From: Ralstonia sp. 25mfcol4.1
Lineage (GTDB): Bacteria > Pseudomonadota > Gammaproteobacteria > Burkholderiales > Burkholderiaceae
Direction: 5' to 3'
Assembly (NCBI RefSeq): GCF_900104095.1
Contig: NZ_FNJO01000002.1
Location: forward strand, 62,001 to 126,000
DNA length: 64,000 bases
Shown here: piece by piece, positions 36,787 through 47,490 of the stretch
Layout: each line of letters begins with the position of its first letter
Numbering within the stretch: position 1 is the first letter of the stretch
The notes under the pieces: model-generated
What the model saw: only the letters and a program-made list of their open reading frames with translations
Told to the model about the DNA's origin: nothing
Database searches by the model: none
Position numbers and translations under genes: made by a program

Positions 36787-37304
36787 GCCAGAACCTTTAC
36801 ACCATCACCCAACTGAATGCGATGCCCGAAGCCGAGTTCGTCCAGGTACTCGGCGGCATCTACGAACACTCGCCGTGGTTTGCCGAAGCGGCCGCGAAGC
36901 AGCGCCCGTTTGCGAACGTGGCCGAACTGGCTGCCGCACTGCGCGGCGCCGTCGACGCGGCTGGCGAGGAAGCCCAGGTCAAGCTGGTGCGCGCCCACCC
37001 GGAGCTGGCCGGCCGCGCCGCCGTCCGGGGCGAGCTGACCGCCGAATCCACGCGCGAGCAGGCCGGAGCCGGCCTGGATCAGTGCACGGCCGAGGAATTC
37101 CAGCGCCTGCAGGACCTGAACGCGGCCTACAACCGCAAGTTCGGCTTCCCGTTCATCCTGGCCGTGCGCGGCTACGACCGGCACGGGATCATCGACGCTT
37201 TTGCAATGCGCATCGAAAACGAGCCGGCGGTGGAGTTGCAAACATGCATCAACCAGATTCATCGCATTGCGCAGTTCCGCCTGAACGACTTAGTATCCGC
37301 CTGA
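36783..37304 (+). CDS. uraD: OHCU decarboxylase
   Basis: 173 residues. Decarboxylates 2-oxo-4-hydroxy-4-carboxy-5-ureidoimidazoline to S-allantoin. All-helical family with YEHSPWFAEAAAKQRPF near residue 25-40, the catalytic His-Pro in VRAHPELAGRAA near 80, the E-QAGAGLDQC segment and the closing block FGFPFILAVRGYDRHGIIDAF with INQIHRIAQFRLNDLV. Overlaps puuE by four bases, so fused translationally at ATGA. Start at ATG 36783; the longer frame is inside puuE. Confidence 0.95.
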   Translation: MSQNLYTITQLNAMPEAEFVQVLGGIYEHSPWFAEAAAKQRPFANVAELAAALRGAVDAAGEEAQVKLVRAHPELAGRAAVRGELTAESTREQAGAGLDQCTAEEFQRLQDLNAAYNRKFGFPFILAVRGYDRHGIIDAFAMRIENEPAVELQTCINQIHRIAQFRLNDLVSA

Positions 37305-37507
37305 AAAAAAATCCACGGCAGTAAAGAGAGAGAAATTCAGGAACGTTCAGCGACGCAGCATCGCTGTAAAAAAAGTCCCCGGCCGCGCCGGCCACTGCTC
37401 CGGCAGACTTCCGTGCGCGGCCGAGGGACAAAGCAGAAGAAGACCCCGCCAGGGTCCCGGCACACAAGAAAACGTTCTGAGCAGCATCACAACCACGGAG
37501 GTCTTAC

Positions 37508-38584
37508 ATGACGAAGCAGTACAAGCCGGCTATCAAGCTGGCGGCAATCGCGGCCACTCTTTTCTCCGGCGCAGCCATGGCCCAGTCCAGCGTCACGCTG
37601 TACGGCATGGCTGACGCTTTTGTCGGAGGTGTCAAGGCACCGGGCTCGGGCGACCGTGCCTACGTTGTCAATTCGGGTGGCATGCAAACCTCGTACTGGG
37701 GCATCAAGGGTACCGAGGACCTGGGCATGGGCACGAAGGCCATCTTCGACCTGAACGGCTTCTTCCGCCCTGACACCGGCAGCACGGGCCGCTTCACCGG
37801 CGACTCGATGTTCAGCCGCAACGCGTTCGTCGGCCTGACGAACGACAGGTACGGCACGCTGAAGCTGGGCCGCAACACGACGCCCTACTTCGTGTCGACG
37901 ATCCTGTTCAACCCGCTGGTGGACTCGTACACCTTCAGCCCGATGATCTTCCATACGTACTTCGGTACGCCGGGCACGGGCCTGTACGATCCGGGCATCA
38001 TCGGTGACTCGGGCTGGAACAACTCGCTGGTCTACTCGACGCCGACCTTCGGCGGCCTGACTGCCAACCTGATCTACGGCATGGGCGAATCGGCTGGCAG
38101 CAACAGCAAGAACAAGTGGGGCGGCAACCTGACCTACTTCTCGGGCAACTTCGCCGCCACGGTGGCGTTCCAGCAGGTCAAGTTCGACGTTGCACCGTTC
38201 GACCCGCAGAACCCGGCGCTGGCCAACCTCGACAAGCAGTCGGCCGTCCAGGCTGGCGTGTCGTACGACTTCAAGTTCGTGAAGGCGTACCTGCAGGGCC
38301 AGTACATCAAGACGAACTTCACGACCAGCACCACGGGCGACATCAAGCACATCGACGGCCAGGCCGGTGTGTCGGTGCCCGTCGGCGCGGGTAACGTGCT
38401 GGCGTCGTACACGTTCGGCCGCGTGCTGAACGAAGTGACCAGCATCAAGCGCAACACGTTTGGCGTGGCCTACGACTACAACCTGTCGAAGCGCACCGAC
38501 GTGTACGCCGCGTACTACTACGACAAGGTCACGGGCGTGGAGCACGGCGACACCTTCGGCGTGGGCGTTCGCCACCGCTTCTGA
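37508..38584 (+). CDS. Gram-negative trimeric porin
   Basis: 358 residues. An N-terminal signal peptide (MTKQYKPAIKLAAIAATLFSGAAMA, cleavage after residue about 25) precedes QSSVTLYGMADAFVGG, the first strand typical of betaproteobacterial general porins. Loops contain aromatic and charged residues, and the last residues GVGVRHRF end in Phe, the signal for BAM insertion. It lies 203 bases after uraD with its own ribosome site (GGAGGTC). Being next to purine catabolism genes it may serve ureide or purine uptake, but general diffusion porins are common and specificity is not visible. Confidence 0.92.
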   Translation: MTKQYKPAIKLAAIAATLFSGAAMAQSSVTLYGMADAFVGGVKAPGSGDRAYVVNSGGMQTSYWGIKGTEDLGMGTKAIFDLNGFFRPDTGSTGRFTGDSMFSRNAFVGLTNDRYGTLKLGRNTTPYFVSTILFNPLVDSYTFSPMIFHTYFGTPGTGLYDPGIIGDSGWNNSLVYSTPTFGGLTANLIYGMGESAGSNSKNKWGGNLTYFSGNFAATVAFQQVKFDVAPFDPQNPALANLDKQSAVQAGVSYDFKFVKAYLQGQYIKTNFTTSTTGDIKHIDGQAGVSVPVGAGNVLASYTFGRVLNEVTSIKRNTFGVAYDYNLSKRTDVYAAYYYDKVTGVEHGDTFGVGVRHRF

Positions 38585-38615
38585 GCGCCGCGATCGGCCA
38601 CACCTGCAGAACTGA

Positions 38616-38642
38616 AGCCTGCCCTCGCGGCAGGCTTTTTTC
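38616..38642 (+). terminator. Terminator after the porin gene
   Basis: AGCCTGCC (38616-38623), loop CTCGC and GGCAGGCT (38629-38636) are followed by a T-run to 38642. The next 180 bases hold no gene that I can support. Confidence 0.9.
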
Positions 38643-38825
38643 TTGCTCGCAGCCGTCATCCCTGCGCCACAATGCTGCGCCGCAGCGCGATCCCGCGCAG
38701 ATGCAGCAGGATCGGAAGCCATTGCTCCATAGGGCGATTCAATTGGCGACTCCCCCCTGTTCTACCTAGATTGGTCTTCCGGACTGTGTGCCGGACCACG
38801 TAAACCAGGACGAGTGAGGTGACGC

Positions 38826-39071
38826 ATGCGGCGCTATGTGAAATCCCGATCGGAACTGATGGCCATCCTGAGCCAGTGCCTGGACAACAACCCGGAATGC
38901 GGCGAGGTGGAGTTGCATGCGATGCGCGTGCATTCGCCGGACCACACGGGTTGCAACTGGAGTGCTGAGGTCGATTTTCGCCAGGACACCTTCGACGATC
39001 TGGCACAACAGATGGCCGCGGCCCGTTCGATCATCGTGGTGATGCGGGAGCAGTACAACGTGCTGCAATAG
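38826..39071 (+). CDS. small hypothetical protein
   Basis: 81 residues, MRRYVKSRSELMAILSQCLDN to the end YNVLQ, with GAGGTGACGC upstream as a plausible ribosome site. It contains a helical N-terminus, a central stretch ECGEVELHAMRVHSPDHTGCNWSAEVDF that looks like a small beta sheet, and a C-terminal helix DLAQQMAAARSIIVVMREQYN. High GC3 supports coding. No family recognised. It is alone on its strand, followed by a strong bidirectional hairpin terminator. Confidence 0.65.
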   Translation: MRRYVKSRSELMAILSQCLDNNPECGEVELHAMRVHSPDHTGCNWSAEVDFRQDTFDDLAQQMAAARSIIVVMREQYNVLQ

Positions 39072-39160
39072 CCAAGGGATTGGCTGGGCGCACGCCACTC
39101 GTGCGTACTGACCCGCCGACGCGCTGACACCCCGGCAGACGTGCCAGCGCACCGACAAAA

Positions 39161-39196
39161 AAACCGGGCCGCGAGAGTCTCTCGCGGCCCGGTTTT
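39161..39196. terminator. Bidirectional terminator
   Basis: AAACCGGGCCGCGAGAG (39161-39177) pairs with CTCTCGCGGCCCGGTTT (39179-39195). T-runs follow on the plus strand, and an A-run on the other side gives U's on the minus strand. It serves both the small plus-strand gene and the convergent maeB. Confidence 0.9.
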
Positions 39197-39244
39197 CTTT
39201 TGCGACCATCAGATCTGCAAAACTCTCAGATCTCGATGCAGTGC

Positions 39245-41566
39245 TTAGCGGATCGCGCCAGCCTCCGCGACGGCCACGGCCGTCATGTTGACGATGCGGC
39301 GGGTGGTGGCCTGCGGATTCAGGATGTGGACCGGCTTGGCAGCGCCCAGCAGGATCGGGCCCACCGTCACGCCCTGGCCGCCCGTCATCTTGAGCAGGTT
39401 GAACGCGATGTTGGCCGAATCCAGCGTCGGCATGACCAGCAGGTTGGCGCTGCCGGCCAGCTTGGTGCCGGGCAGGAAATGGCGGCGCACGTCTTCATCC
39501 AGGGCAGCGTCGCCCTGCATTTCGCCTTCCACTTCGAGCTCCGGCGCCACACGGGCCAGGATCGCCGCCGCTTCGCGCATCTTGCGCGCCGACGGACGGT
39601 TCGACGAACCGAACATCGAGTGCGACATCATGGCCACCTTCGGATGCAGCCCGAAGCGGCCGATCTCCTTGGCCGCCAGTTGCGTGATCGCAGCCAGTTC
39701 CTCGGCGCTCGGGTCATCGTTCACGAACGTGTCGGTGATGAACAGCGTATGCTTTTCCAGCATCAGCGCATTCATCGCGGCGAAGACCTTGGCGTCCGGC
39801 GCCAGGCCGATCACGTCGCGCACGTGTTCCAGGTGAGCCTCGAAGCGGCCGACGGTGCCGCACAGCAGCGCATCGGCATCGCCCATGTGCATCAGCATCG
39901 TGCCGATCAGCGTGTTCGAGCGGCGCAGGGCCACCTTGGCCATGTCCGGCGTCACGCCATCACGGCCACGCAGCGCGTGGTATTCCTCGTGATAGGCGCG
40001 GTAGCGCGGATCGTCTTCCGGGTTGATCAGTTCGAAGTCGACACCGGGGCGCAGGCGCAGGCCCGCCTTCTCGATGCGCATCTGGATCACATGCGGGCGG
40101 CCGATCAGGATCGGACGGGCCAGGCCTTCGTCCACCACGCCCTGCACGGCGCGCAGCACGCGCTCTTCCTCGCCCTCGGCGTAGGCCACGCGCTTCGGCG
40201 CGGCCTTGGCGGCCGAGAACACCGGCTTCATGATCAGACCGGTGTGGTAGACGTAGCTGGTCAGCTGCTGGCGATAGGCTTCCAGGTCCTTGATCGGACG
40301 CGTGGCCACGCCCGACTCTTCCGCAGCCTTGGCCACGGCCGGCGCGATCTTCTCGATCAGGCGCTGGTCGAACGGCGTCGGGATGATGTAGTCGGGGCCG
40401 AACTTCAGTTCGCGGCCGCCGTAGGCCGCAGCCACGGCATCGTTCAGCTCGGCTTCGGCCAGCTCGGCGATGGCCTTCACGCACGCCAGCTTCATTTCTT
40501 CCGTGATCTTCGTGGCGCCGCAGTCGAGCGCGCCGCGGAAGATGTACGGGAAGCACAGCACGTTGTTCACCTGGTTCGGGTAGTCCGAACGGCCCGTGGC
40601 GATGATGCAGTCCGGACGCGCGGCCTTGGCCACTTCCGGGCGGATTTCGGGTTCCGGGTTGGCCAGCGCCAGGATGATCGGCTTGTCGGCCATGGTCTTG
40701 ACCATGTCGCCGGTCAGCACGCCAGCGGTGGAGCAGCCCAGGAAGACGTCGGCGTTCTTGACGATATCGGCCAGCGTACGGTCCGCCGTGTCTTGCGCGT
40801 AGCGGGCCTTGTTGGCTTCCATGTTCGCGTCGCGGCCCTGGAAGATCACGCCCTTCGAGTCGACCACGTAGACGTTCTCGCGCTTCACGCCCAGGCTCAC
40901 CATCGTGTCCAGGCAGGCGATGGCCGCGGCGCCGGCGCCCGACACCGCCAGCTTGACCTTGGCGATATCCTTGCCGACCACCTTCAGGCCGTTCAGCAGG
41001 GCCGCGGCCGAGATGATGGCGGTGCCGTGCTGGTCGTCATGGAAGACGGGAATGTTCATGCGCTCGCGCAGCTTCTTCTCGATGTAGAAGCATTCGGGCG
41101 CCTTGATGTCTTCGAGGTTCACGCCGCCCAGCGTGGGTTCCAGCGCGGCGACGATCTCGACGATCTTGTCCGGGTCGCGCGCATCGAGTTCGATGTCGAA
41201 CACGTCGATGCCAGCGAACTTCTTGAACAGGCAGCCCTTGCCTTCCATGACCGGCTTGCCGGCCAGCGGCCCGATGTCGCCCAGGCCGAGCACCGCAGTA
41301 CCGTTGGTGATCACCGCCACCAGGTTGGCACGCGAGGTGTACTCGGCGGCCATCGCGGGATCCTTGTGGATCTCCTCGCAGGCGTAGGCCACGCCCGGCG
41401 AATAGGCCAGCGACAGGTCGCGCTGGTTGGACAGCGCCTTGGTGGCCGTTACCTGGATCTTGCCCTTGGTCGGGCTGCGGTGGTATTCCAGCGCGGCCAG
41501 ACGCAGTTGCGCTTCGGGGCTGTTCGGGGCGTGTTGCGGTGCATCACCGCTGGTCTTGCTGCTCAT
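39245..41566 (-). CDS. maeB: NADP-dependent malic enzyme with C-terminal phosphotransacetylase-like domain
   Basis: 773 residues. Malic enzyme part (about 1-430): [39 protein letters not shown], catalytic Tyr and Lys region [30 protein letters not shown], metal-binding [10 protein letters not shown] and [10 protein letters not shown], and NADP-binding [13 protein letters not shown]. The phosphotransacetylase-like part (about 440-773) lacks independent activity in related enzymes and mediates acetyl-CoA control. Oxidative decarboxylation of malate gives pyruvate and NADPH. Stands alone with its own leader of about 200 bases. Confidence 0.96.
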   Translation of the reverse strand: MSSKTSGDAPQHAPNSPEAQLRLAALEYHRSPTKGKIQVTATKALSNQRDLSLAYSPGVAYACEEIHKDPAMAAEYTSRANLVAVITNGTAVLGLGDIGPLAGKPVMEGKGCLFKKFAGIDVFDIELDARDPDKIVEIVAALEPTLGGVNLEDIKAPECFYIEKKLRERMNIPVFHDDQHGTAIISAAALLNGLKVVGKDIAKVKLAVSGAGAAAIACLDTMVSLGVKRENVYVVDSKGVIFQGRDANMEANKARYAQDTADRTLADIVKNADVFLGCSTAGVLTGDMVKTMADKPIILALANPEPEIRPEVAKAARPDCIIATGRSDYPNQVNNVLCFPYIFRGALDCGATKITEEMKLACVKAIAELAEAELNDAVAAAYGGRELKFGPDYIIPTPFDQRLIEKIAPAVAKAAEESGVATRPIKDLEAYRQQLTSYVYHTGLIMKPVFSAAKAAPKRVAYAEGEEERVLRAVQGVVDEGLARPILIGRPHVIQMRIEKAGLRLRPGVDFELINPEDDPRYRAYHEEYHALRGRDGVTPDMAKVALRRSNTLIGTMLMHMGDADALLCGTVGRFEAHLEHVRDVIGLAPDAKVFAAMNALMLEKHTLFITDTFVNDDPSAEELAAITQLAAKEIGRFGLHPKVAMMSHSMFGSSNRPSARKMREAAAILARVAPELEVEGEMQGDAALDEDVRRHFLPGTKLAGSANLLVMPTLDSANIAFNLLKMTGGQGVTVGPILLGAAKPVHILNPQATTRRIVNMTAVAVAEAGAIR

Positions 41567-41717
41567 TCTGCTTGTCCGGAAAGAGAAGGCGAAAAAAATC
41601 GAGCAGCCATTCTATGCCCACCCTTCCCCTGCCGGAAGGCCTTTGCCACGGTCCGGACAGTGTTTTTACGGCGCAGTGTCGAAAAACTCCTTTTACCTCA
41701 CGGTAGTGAGTGCGATC

Positions 41718-41746
41718 CGTCCACCGGCGGAACATACCGGTGGACG
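41718..41746. terminator. Hairpin between the DUF4136 gene and maeB
   Basis: CGTCCACCGG (41718-41727) and CCGGTGGACG (41737-41746) form a perfect 10-bp stem with a nine-base loop about 30 bases past the DUF4136 stop. There is no direct U-run on the minus strand, so termination is plausible but unproved; the region also precedes maeB. Confidence 0.4.
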
Positions 41747-41775
41747 AATGTCGACGAATGCATGCCGGCCTTCCG

Positions 41776-42438
41776 CTACTTCTGGTCCTTCTGGACTTCC
41801 AGCTTGATGCGCCGCGGTCGTCCGCTTTCGCCCGGAAAATCGGTGAACGCGCTACGGATCATGTAGGGCATCACGGCCGTCAGGTTGCCGCCTTCGGTCG
41901 TGTTGCGCGCCGTCACCTGGTAGACCCGCTTGCCGCTGGCGGCATCCTTGAAGAAGACCCGCAGGTTCGAGAACGTCACCGGCACATCGCGCACCACGGT
42001 CTGCGGGGGCCAGTAGCCCGGCCCCCAGCCGTAGGGCCCCCACGGGCGATACCCGCCGTACGGCCCCCAGTACGGGCCCCACGGGCCATACCAGGGATCG
42101 GGATAGACGGTTTCCGCCACCCGCACGAAACCGGGCGCGGCGTCATAGTCCATCGTCACCAGATACCGCGCCTGCCGGGGAGCCGTCTGCTCGAAGCCGA
42201 TGGCGGACAGTGCCTGGGACAGCCACAGTTCGTAGGTCTGTCGATCGAGCTGCGCGTCCTGCTGCGGCGCGTGATCGAATGCGTAGGTACGCGGCGCGTC
42301 GTTGGTCCAGCCCGCGTCCCGGAACGCGGTCACCTCGGTGGTGACGGTACTGGCGCAACCCGCCAGCCATAGCGCGGCGAGCGCCGTCAGCACACCCAGC
42401 CCACGTCGTTTTCCCCAAGAAACCGCTGCTTGCCACAT
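41776..42438 (-). CDS. DUF4136 lipoprotein with Gly/Tyr/Pro/Trp repeats
   Basis: 220 residues from ATG 42438, with AGGTG upstream. A signal peptide ends in the lipobox LAGC (about residues 24-27), so the mature protein starts with a lipidated Cys. DUF4136-type segments are EVTAFRDAGW, YELWLSQALSAIGFEQT and ARYLVTMDYDAAPG. Between about residues 112 and 140 is a region built from repeated WGPYWGPYGGYR- and WGPYGWGPGYWP-like units. The protein is probably on the periplasmic face of the outer membrane. Function unknown. Confidence 0.82.
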   Translation of the reverse strand: MWQAAVSWGKRRGLGVLTALAALWLAGCASTVTTEVTAFRDAGWTNDAPRTYAFDHAPQQDAQLDRQTYELWLSQALSAIGFEQTAPRQARYLVTMDYDAAPGFVRVAETVYPDPWYGPWGPYWGPYGGYRPWGPYGWGPGYWPPQTVVRDVPVTFSNLRVFFKDAASGKRVYQVTARNTTEGGNLTAVMPYMIRSAFTDFPGESGRPRRIKLEVQKDQK

Positions 42439-42540
42439 CGCGCACCTCGTTATTTTTGATTCGGTCACGTTTCCTCAGACACGATCGGGGCTGCCGAATT
42501 CCCGCGCCGGCACTGGCGCGACGCAGGCCTGAAACCGCTT

Positions 42541-42560
42541 GGCTACAATGGGGGCTTCAG
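42541..42560 (+). promoter_or_regulatory. Predicted -10 region upstream of pepN
   Basis: TACAAT (42544-42549) lies in GGCTACAATGGGGGCTTC, about 70 bases before the pepN start. No good -35 box at 17 bp. The segment is nearly the same as the group II intron's 5'-exon target at 27424-27442 (17 of 19 bases). Confidence 0.45.
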
Positions 42561-42619
42561 GGCCGGTTGTCACTGTTCACGGCCCGCCGCCCCCGGTCAC
42601 CCGACGACAGGATCTCCCC

Positions 42620-45313
42620 ATGCTGCGTACCGACACGCCCGTTACCGTCTATCGCAAGGACTATACTCCGCCCGCGTTTGCCATCGACCATGCCGACCTC
42701 GTGCTCGACCTCGACCCGCAGCGCACCATCGTCACCAGCACGCTGAAGCTGCAGCGCACCGGCGCCGCCGATGCCCCGCTGGTACTCAGCGGCGAAGCAC
42801 TGGAACTGATTGGCATCAAGCTCGACGGCCAGCCGTTCACCAGCTACCGCGCCGACGACGACACGCTCACGCTGAACAGGCTCCCCGCGCAAGGCACGCT
42901 CGAAATCACGGCAGCCTGCAATCCGGCAGCCAACACCACGCTGTCGGGCCTATACGTTTCGAATGGCAATTTCTTTACGCAGTGCGAGGCCGAAGGCTTC
43001 CGCCGCATCACGTACTTCCTCGATCGCCCGGACGTGATGACCACATACCGCGTGACGCTGCGCGCCGACCGCGCCGCCTGCCCGGTGCTGCTGTCCAACG
43101 GCAACCTCCTGTCGCAGGCCGACCTGCCGGACGGCCGGCACGAAGCCGTCTGGGAAGACCCGTTCCGCAAGCCGTCCTATCTGTTTGCGCTGGTGGCAGG
43201 CAAGCTCGAACGCATCGAAGAGAAGATCGTGTCGGCGTCGGGCAAGGAAAAGCTGCTCCAGGTCTGGGTGGAGCCGCAGGACCTGGACAAGACCCGCCAT
43301 GCCATGGATTCGTTGATCCATTCGATCCGCTGGGATGAGCGCCGCTTCGGCCTGGAACTGGATCTCGACCGCTTCATGATCGTCGCCGTCAGCGACTTCA
43401 ACATGGGCGCGATGGAAAACAAGGGCCTGAACATCTTCAACACGAAGTACGTGCTGGCCAATGCGCAGACCGCCACCGACGTGGACTTCGCCAATATCGA
43501 ATCGGTGGTGGCGCACGAATACTTCCACAACTGGACCGGCAACCGCGTGACCTGCCGCGACTGGTTCCAGCTGTCGCTCAAGGAAGGCCTGACCGTGTTC
43601 CGCGACCAGGAGTTCTCGGCCGACATGATGGGCTCGGAATCGGGGCGCGCGGTCAAGCGAATCGAGGACGTCCGCGTGCTGCGCCAGGTGCAGTTCCCGG
43701 AGGATGCCGGCCCGATGGCCCACCCGGTGCGCCCCGACAGCTACGAGGAAATCAACAACTTCTACACGGTCACGGTCTATGAGAAAGGCGCCGAGGTCGT
43801 GCGCATGTATCAGACCCTGCTGGGTCGCGACGGCTTCCGCCGCGGCATGGACCTGTATTTCAAGCGCCATGACGGCCAGGCCGTGACCTGCGACGACTTC
43901 CGCGCCGCCATGGCCGATGCCAACGGCCGCGACCTCACGCAGTTCGGCCTCTGGTACAGCCAGGCCGGCACCCCGGTGGTGACTGCCCGCACGCAATGGG
44001 ATGGCGCCGCCGGCGCGCTGTCGCTGACGCTGACGCAGAACTGCCCGAAGGTGGGCATCGAAACCAAGGGCGGCACGCCGGACAAGCAGCCGTTCCACAT
44101 CCCGTTCGCACTGGGCCTGATCGACGCCCAGGGCAACGACCTGCCGCTGCAACTCGACGGCGAAGCCCAGGCCGCCGGCACCACGCGCGTGCTCGATTTC
44201 ACGCAGGCCGAGCAGACCTTCCGCTTCGTCGGCCTGCCCAGGGGCGCAAAGGCCCCGCTGCCGTCGCTGCTGCGCAATTTCTCGGCGCCGGTGATCGTCG
44301 ACTACGAATATTCCGATGCCGAACTGACCTTCCTGCTGGCGCACGACAGCGACGCGTTCAACCGCTGGGAAGCCGGCCAGCGCCTGGCCACGCGCGCCCT
44401 GCTGCACCTGGTCGGCGAGGTGCAGGCCCAGCGCGAGCTGAAGCTGGATTCGGCGCTGGTGGCGGCCTTCCGGACCGTGCTGACCGATGGATCGCTGAAC
44501 CCGGCATTCCGCGAGCAAGCCCTGATGCTGCCGGCCGAAGCCTATCTGGCCGAGCGAATGGGCGTGGCCGATCCGGCCGCGATCCATCGCGCCCGCCTGT
44601 TCATGCGCGAAGGCCTGGCTCGCGCGCTCAAGGCCGAGTGGCTGGCCGCCTACCAGGCCAACGCCACACCGGGCAACTACAGCCCCGATGCCGATTCCAT
44701 GGCCAAACGGGCACTGCGCAACCTGGCGCTGGGCTACCTGGCCGACAGCGGCGACGCCGACATGCAGGCGCTGGCCGACCAGCACTACCGGCAAAGCGAC
44801 AACATGACTGACCGCTTTGCCGCGCTGTCGGCGCTGGTCAACAGCTTCGCGCCGGGCCGCGAGCATGCCCTGGCCGATTTCTACGAGCGATTCGAGGACG
44901 ACGCGCTGGTCATCGACAAGTGGTTCTCGCTGCAGGGCATGCAGCGCGGCGAGGTGGGTCCGCACGCCGGCAAGCGCACGATCGACACGGTGCGTGCGCT
45001 GATGGAGCATCCGGCCTTCAATCTGCGCAACCCGAACCGGGCACGGTCGCTGATCTTCAGCTTCTGCTCGGGCAATCCGGCCCAGTTCCATGCCGCCGAT
45101 GGCTCGGGCTACGCGTTCTGGGCCGACCAGGTGCTGGCGCTCGACGCGATCAACCCCCAGGTGGCAGCGCGTCTGGCACGGGTAATGGACCGCTGGCAAA
45201 AGTACGAGATCCCGCTGCGCGACCGCATGCGCGCGGCGCTGGAACGGGTGGCGGCGGCCCCCACGCTGTCGCGCGACGTGCGCGAGATCGTCGGCAAGGC
45301 GCTGGCAAGCTGA
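42620..45313 (+). CDS. pepN: aminopeptidase N (M1 family)
   Basis: 897 residues from ATG 42620. Cytoplasmic broad-specificity zinc exopeptidase. The N-terminal domain starts [26 protein letters not shown]. The substrate-anchoring [14 protein letters not shown] and zinc motif [15 protein letters not shown] with the third ligand Glu in [13 protein letters not shown] near 320 are intact. The C-terminal half is the alpha-helical PepN_C domain of Ig-like plus superhelix type found in E. coli PepN. A longer frame to 42539 overlaps the likely promoter. Followed by fbp after 88 bases. Confidence 0.97.
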   Translation: MLRTDTPVTVYRKDYTPPAFAIDHADLVLDLDPQRTIVTSTLKLQRTGAADAPLVLSGEALELIGIKLDGQPFTSYRADDDTLTLNRLPAQGTLEITAACNPAANTTLSGLYVSNGNFFTQCEAEGFRRITYFLDRPDVMTTYRVTLRADRAACPVLLSNGNLLSQADLPDGRHEAVWEDPFRKPSYLFALVAGKLERIEEKIVSASGKEKLLQVWVEPQDLDKTRHAMDSLIHSIRWDERRFGLELDLDRFMIVAVSDFNMGAMENKGLNIFNTKYVLANAQTATDVDFANIESVVAHEYFHNWTGNRVTCRDWFQLSLKEGLTVFRDQEFSADMMGSESGRAVKRIEDVRVLRQVQFPEDAGPMAHPVRPDSYEEINNFYTVTVYEKGAEVVRMYQTLLGRDGFRRGMDLYFKRHDGQAVTCDDFRAAMADANGRDLTQFGLWYSQAGTPVVTARTQWDGAAGALSLTLTQNCPKVGIETKGGTPDKQPFHIPFALGLIDAQGNDLPLQLDGEAQAAGTTRVLDFTQAEQTFRFVGLPRGAKAPLPSLLRNFSAPVIVDYEYSDAELTFLLAHDSDAFNRWEAGQRLATRALLHLVGEVQAQRELKLDSALVAAFRTVLTDGSLNPAFREQALMLPAEAYLAERMGVADPAAIHRARLFMREGLARALKAEWLAAYQANATPGNYSPDADSMAKRALRNLALGYLADSGDADMQALADQHYRQSDNMTDRFAALSALVNSFAPGREHALADFYERFEDDALVIDKWFSLQGMQRGEVGPHAGKRTIDTVRALMEHPAFNLRNPNRARSLIFSFCSGNPAQFHAADGSGYAFWADQVLALDAINPQVAARLARVMDRWQKYEIPLRDRMRAALERVAAAPTLSRDVREIVGKALAS

Positions 45314-45401
45314 TGTGTCCCCCAAGGCGCTCGACGGGCCGAAAACGGCCTGTCCGCGGCGCCGGCCCTGTAGAATGGCGGCCATCCAAGGAGAACCCAC
45401 C

Positions 45402-46418
<1,017 letters not shown>

Positions 46419-46450
46419 TCCCCGGCATCTCGGCGGAAACTTCCATGCAG

Positions 46451-46480
46451 ACAGGGCGCCTCGGCGCCCTGTTTTCTTTT
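46451..46480 (+). terminator. Terminator after fbp
   Basis: ACAGGGCGCC (46451-46460) and GGCGCCCTGT (46463-46472), with a very short loop, precede TTTTCTTTT. The convergent aldose epimerase gene ends 30 bases beyond. Confidence 0.9.
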
Positions 46481-46509
46481 CCTCATCCCCTACCCTGCCT
46501 CCGCGGCCG

Positions 46510-47433
46510 TCAGAGGGCGACCTGCCATTGCATGCGCCATGCGGCCGTGTCACCCGGCGCCAGGCGGCGCAGCCCGGTGCCCTCCCAGCCGCGAGCGGAC
46601 AGGTTGACCGCATCGGCCACATGCGACACCGGCTCCACGCATACGAAATCGCAGCCGCCCGGTGCGTGCAGCACCAGGTGGTCGAGCCCGTCGCCGGCAA
46701 GCAGCGTCAGCGCGGCGCCATCGGGCCGCTTCAGCGTGGCCGCACGCTTCCAGCCACTGTAATAGACGCTCAGACCGGCATCGGGCAGGTGGCGCTCGCG
46801 CAGGAAGCGTTCGCGATCTCCCACCACGGTCCGCCCGGTGGCCACGCCACCCGCGTCCGCCGGCCACATGTGCATGGCATCGAACTGCAGCCGCATGCCC
46901 GGCAGCCGCGCGAAGAAGGGGTGAAAGCCACCGCCCGCCGGCATAGCTGTTTCGCCATCATTACGGATCGTCAGCTCGGCATCGAGGCCATCTTCGGTCA
47001 GCCGCAGCGTCTGGCGGGCGCTGACCGCCCAGGGCCAGTCACCGCCGGCTGGCACATGGACCAGCGCCATGACGATGCGGTCGCTACCCTGTTCGACGAC
47101 TGTCCAGGGGCGCGCATGCCCAAACCCGTGCATCGCATGGGCCTGCCCCGGATGCGCGGGCAGATCGATATCGCGCCCGTCCCAGCGAAAACGCCCCTCG
47201 CGGATGCGGTTCGAGAACGGCAGCAAGGGATAGCTGCCGGCCTTGGGCCACTGGCGCCCGTCGAAGCCTTGTTCCAGCGCCTGCCAAGGCATGGGTGCCA
47301 GCCAGTCGATGACATGGCCGCCGGCATGCGCGGTACTGAACGTCGCCATGCGCCCGCCGGCGGCCGGCGCGACCGTCAGCGTATGCGCGCCCGCGTGCAG
47401 CGTATGAAGGGGGCCAGATGAAAGCCACGGCAT
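46510..47433 (-). CDS. aldose 1-epimerase family protein
   Basis: 307 residues, galactose-mutarotase-like beta-sandwich. Landmarks are YPLLPFSNRIREGRFRWDGRD with the sugar-contacting Asn-Arg, HAMHGFGHARPWTV with the catalytic His pair, GGFHPFFARL and the C-terminal CDFVCVEPVSHVADAVN with the catalytic Glu. It interconverts anomers of an aldose; in this cluster a hexuronate is the likely sugar, because the lactonase and dehydrogenase need a defined anomer. It is 57 bases after dctM on the same strand. Confidence 0.88.
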   Translation of the reverse strand: MPWLSSGPLHTLHAGAHTLTVAPAAGGRMATFSTAHAGGHVIDWLAPMPWQALEQGFDGRQWPKAGSYPLLPFSNRIREGRFRWDGRDIDLPAHPGQAHAMHGFGHARPWTVVEQGSDRIVMALVHVPAGGDWPWAVSARQTLRLTEDGLDAELTIRNDGETAMPAGGGFHPFFARLPGMRLQFDAMHMWPADAGGVATGRTVVGDRERFLRERHLPDAGLSVYYSGWKRAATLKRPDGAALTLLAGDGLDHLVLHAPGGCDFVCVEPVSHVADAVNLSARGWEGTGLRRLAPGDTAAWRMQWQVAL

Positions 47434-47490
47434 GTCGGTCCTCGACGCGTCGGCGCCCCTCTCCTGCGCGCAGGAGAGGGGAAAAACCGC

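Noticed and set aside
39200..41866. Plus-strand open frame of 888 codons
   Set aside because: Antisense to maeB and begins inside the bidirectional terminator region.
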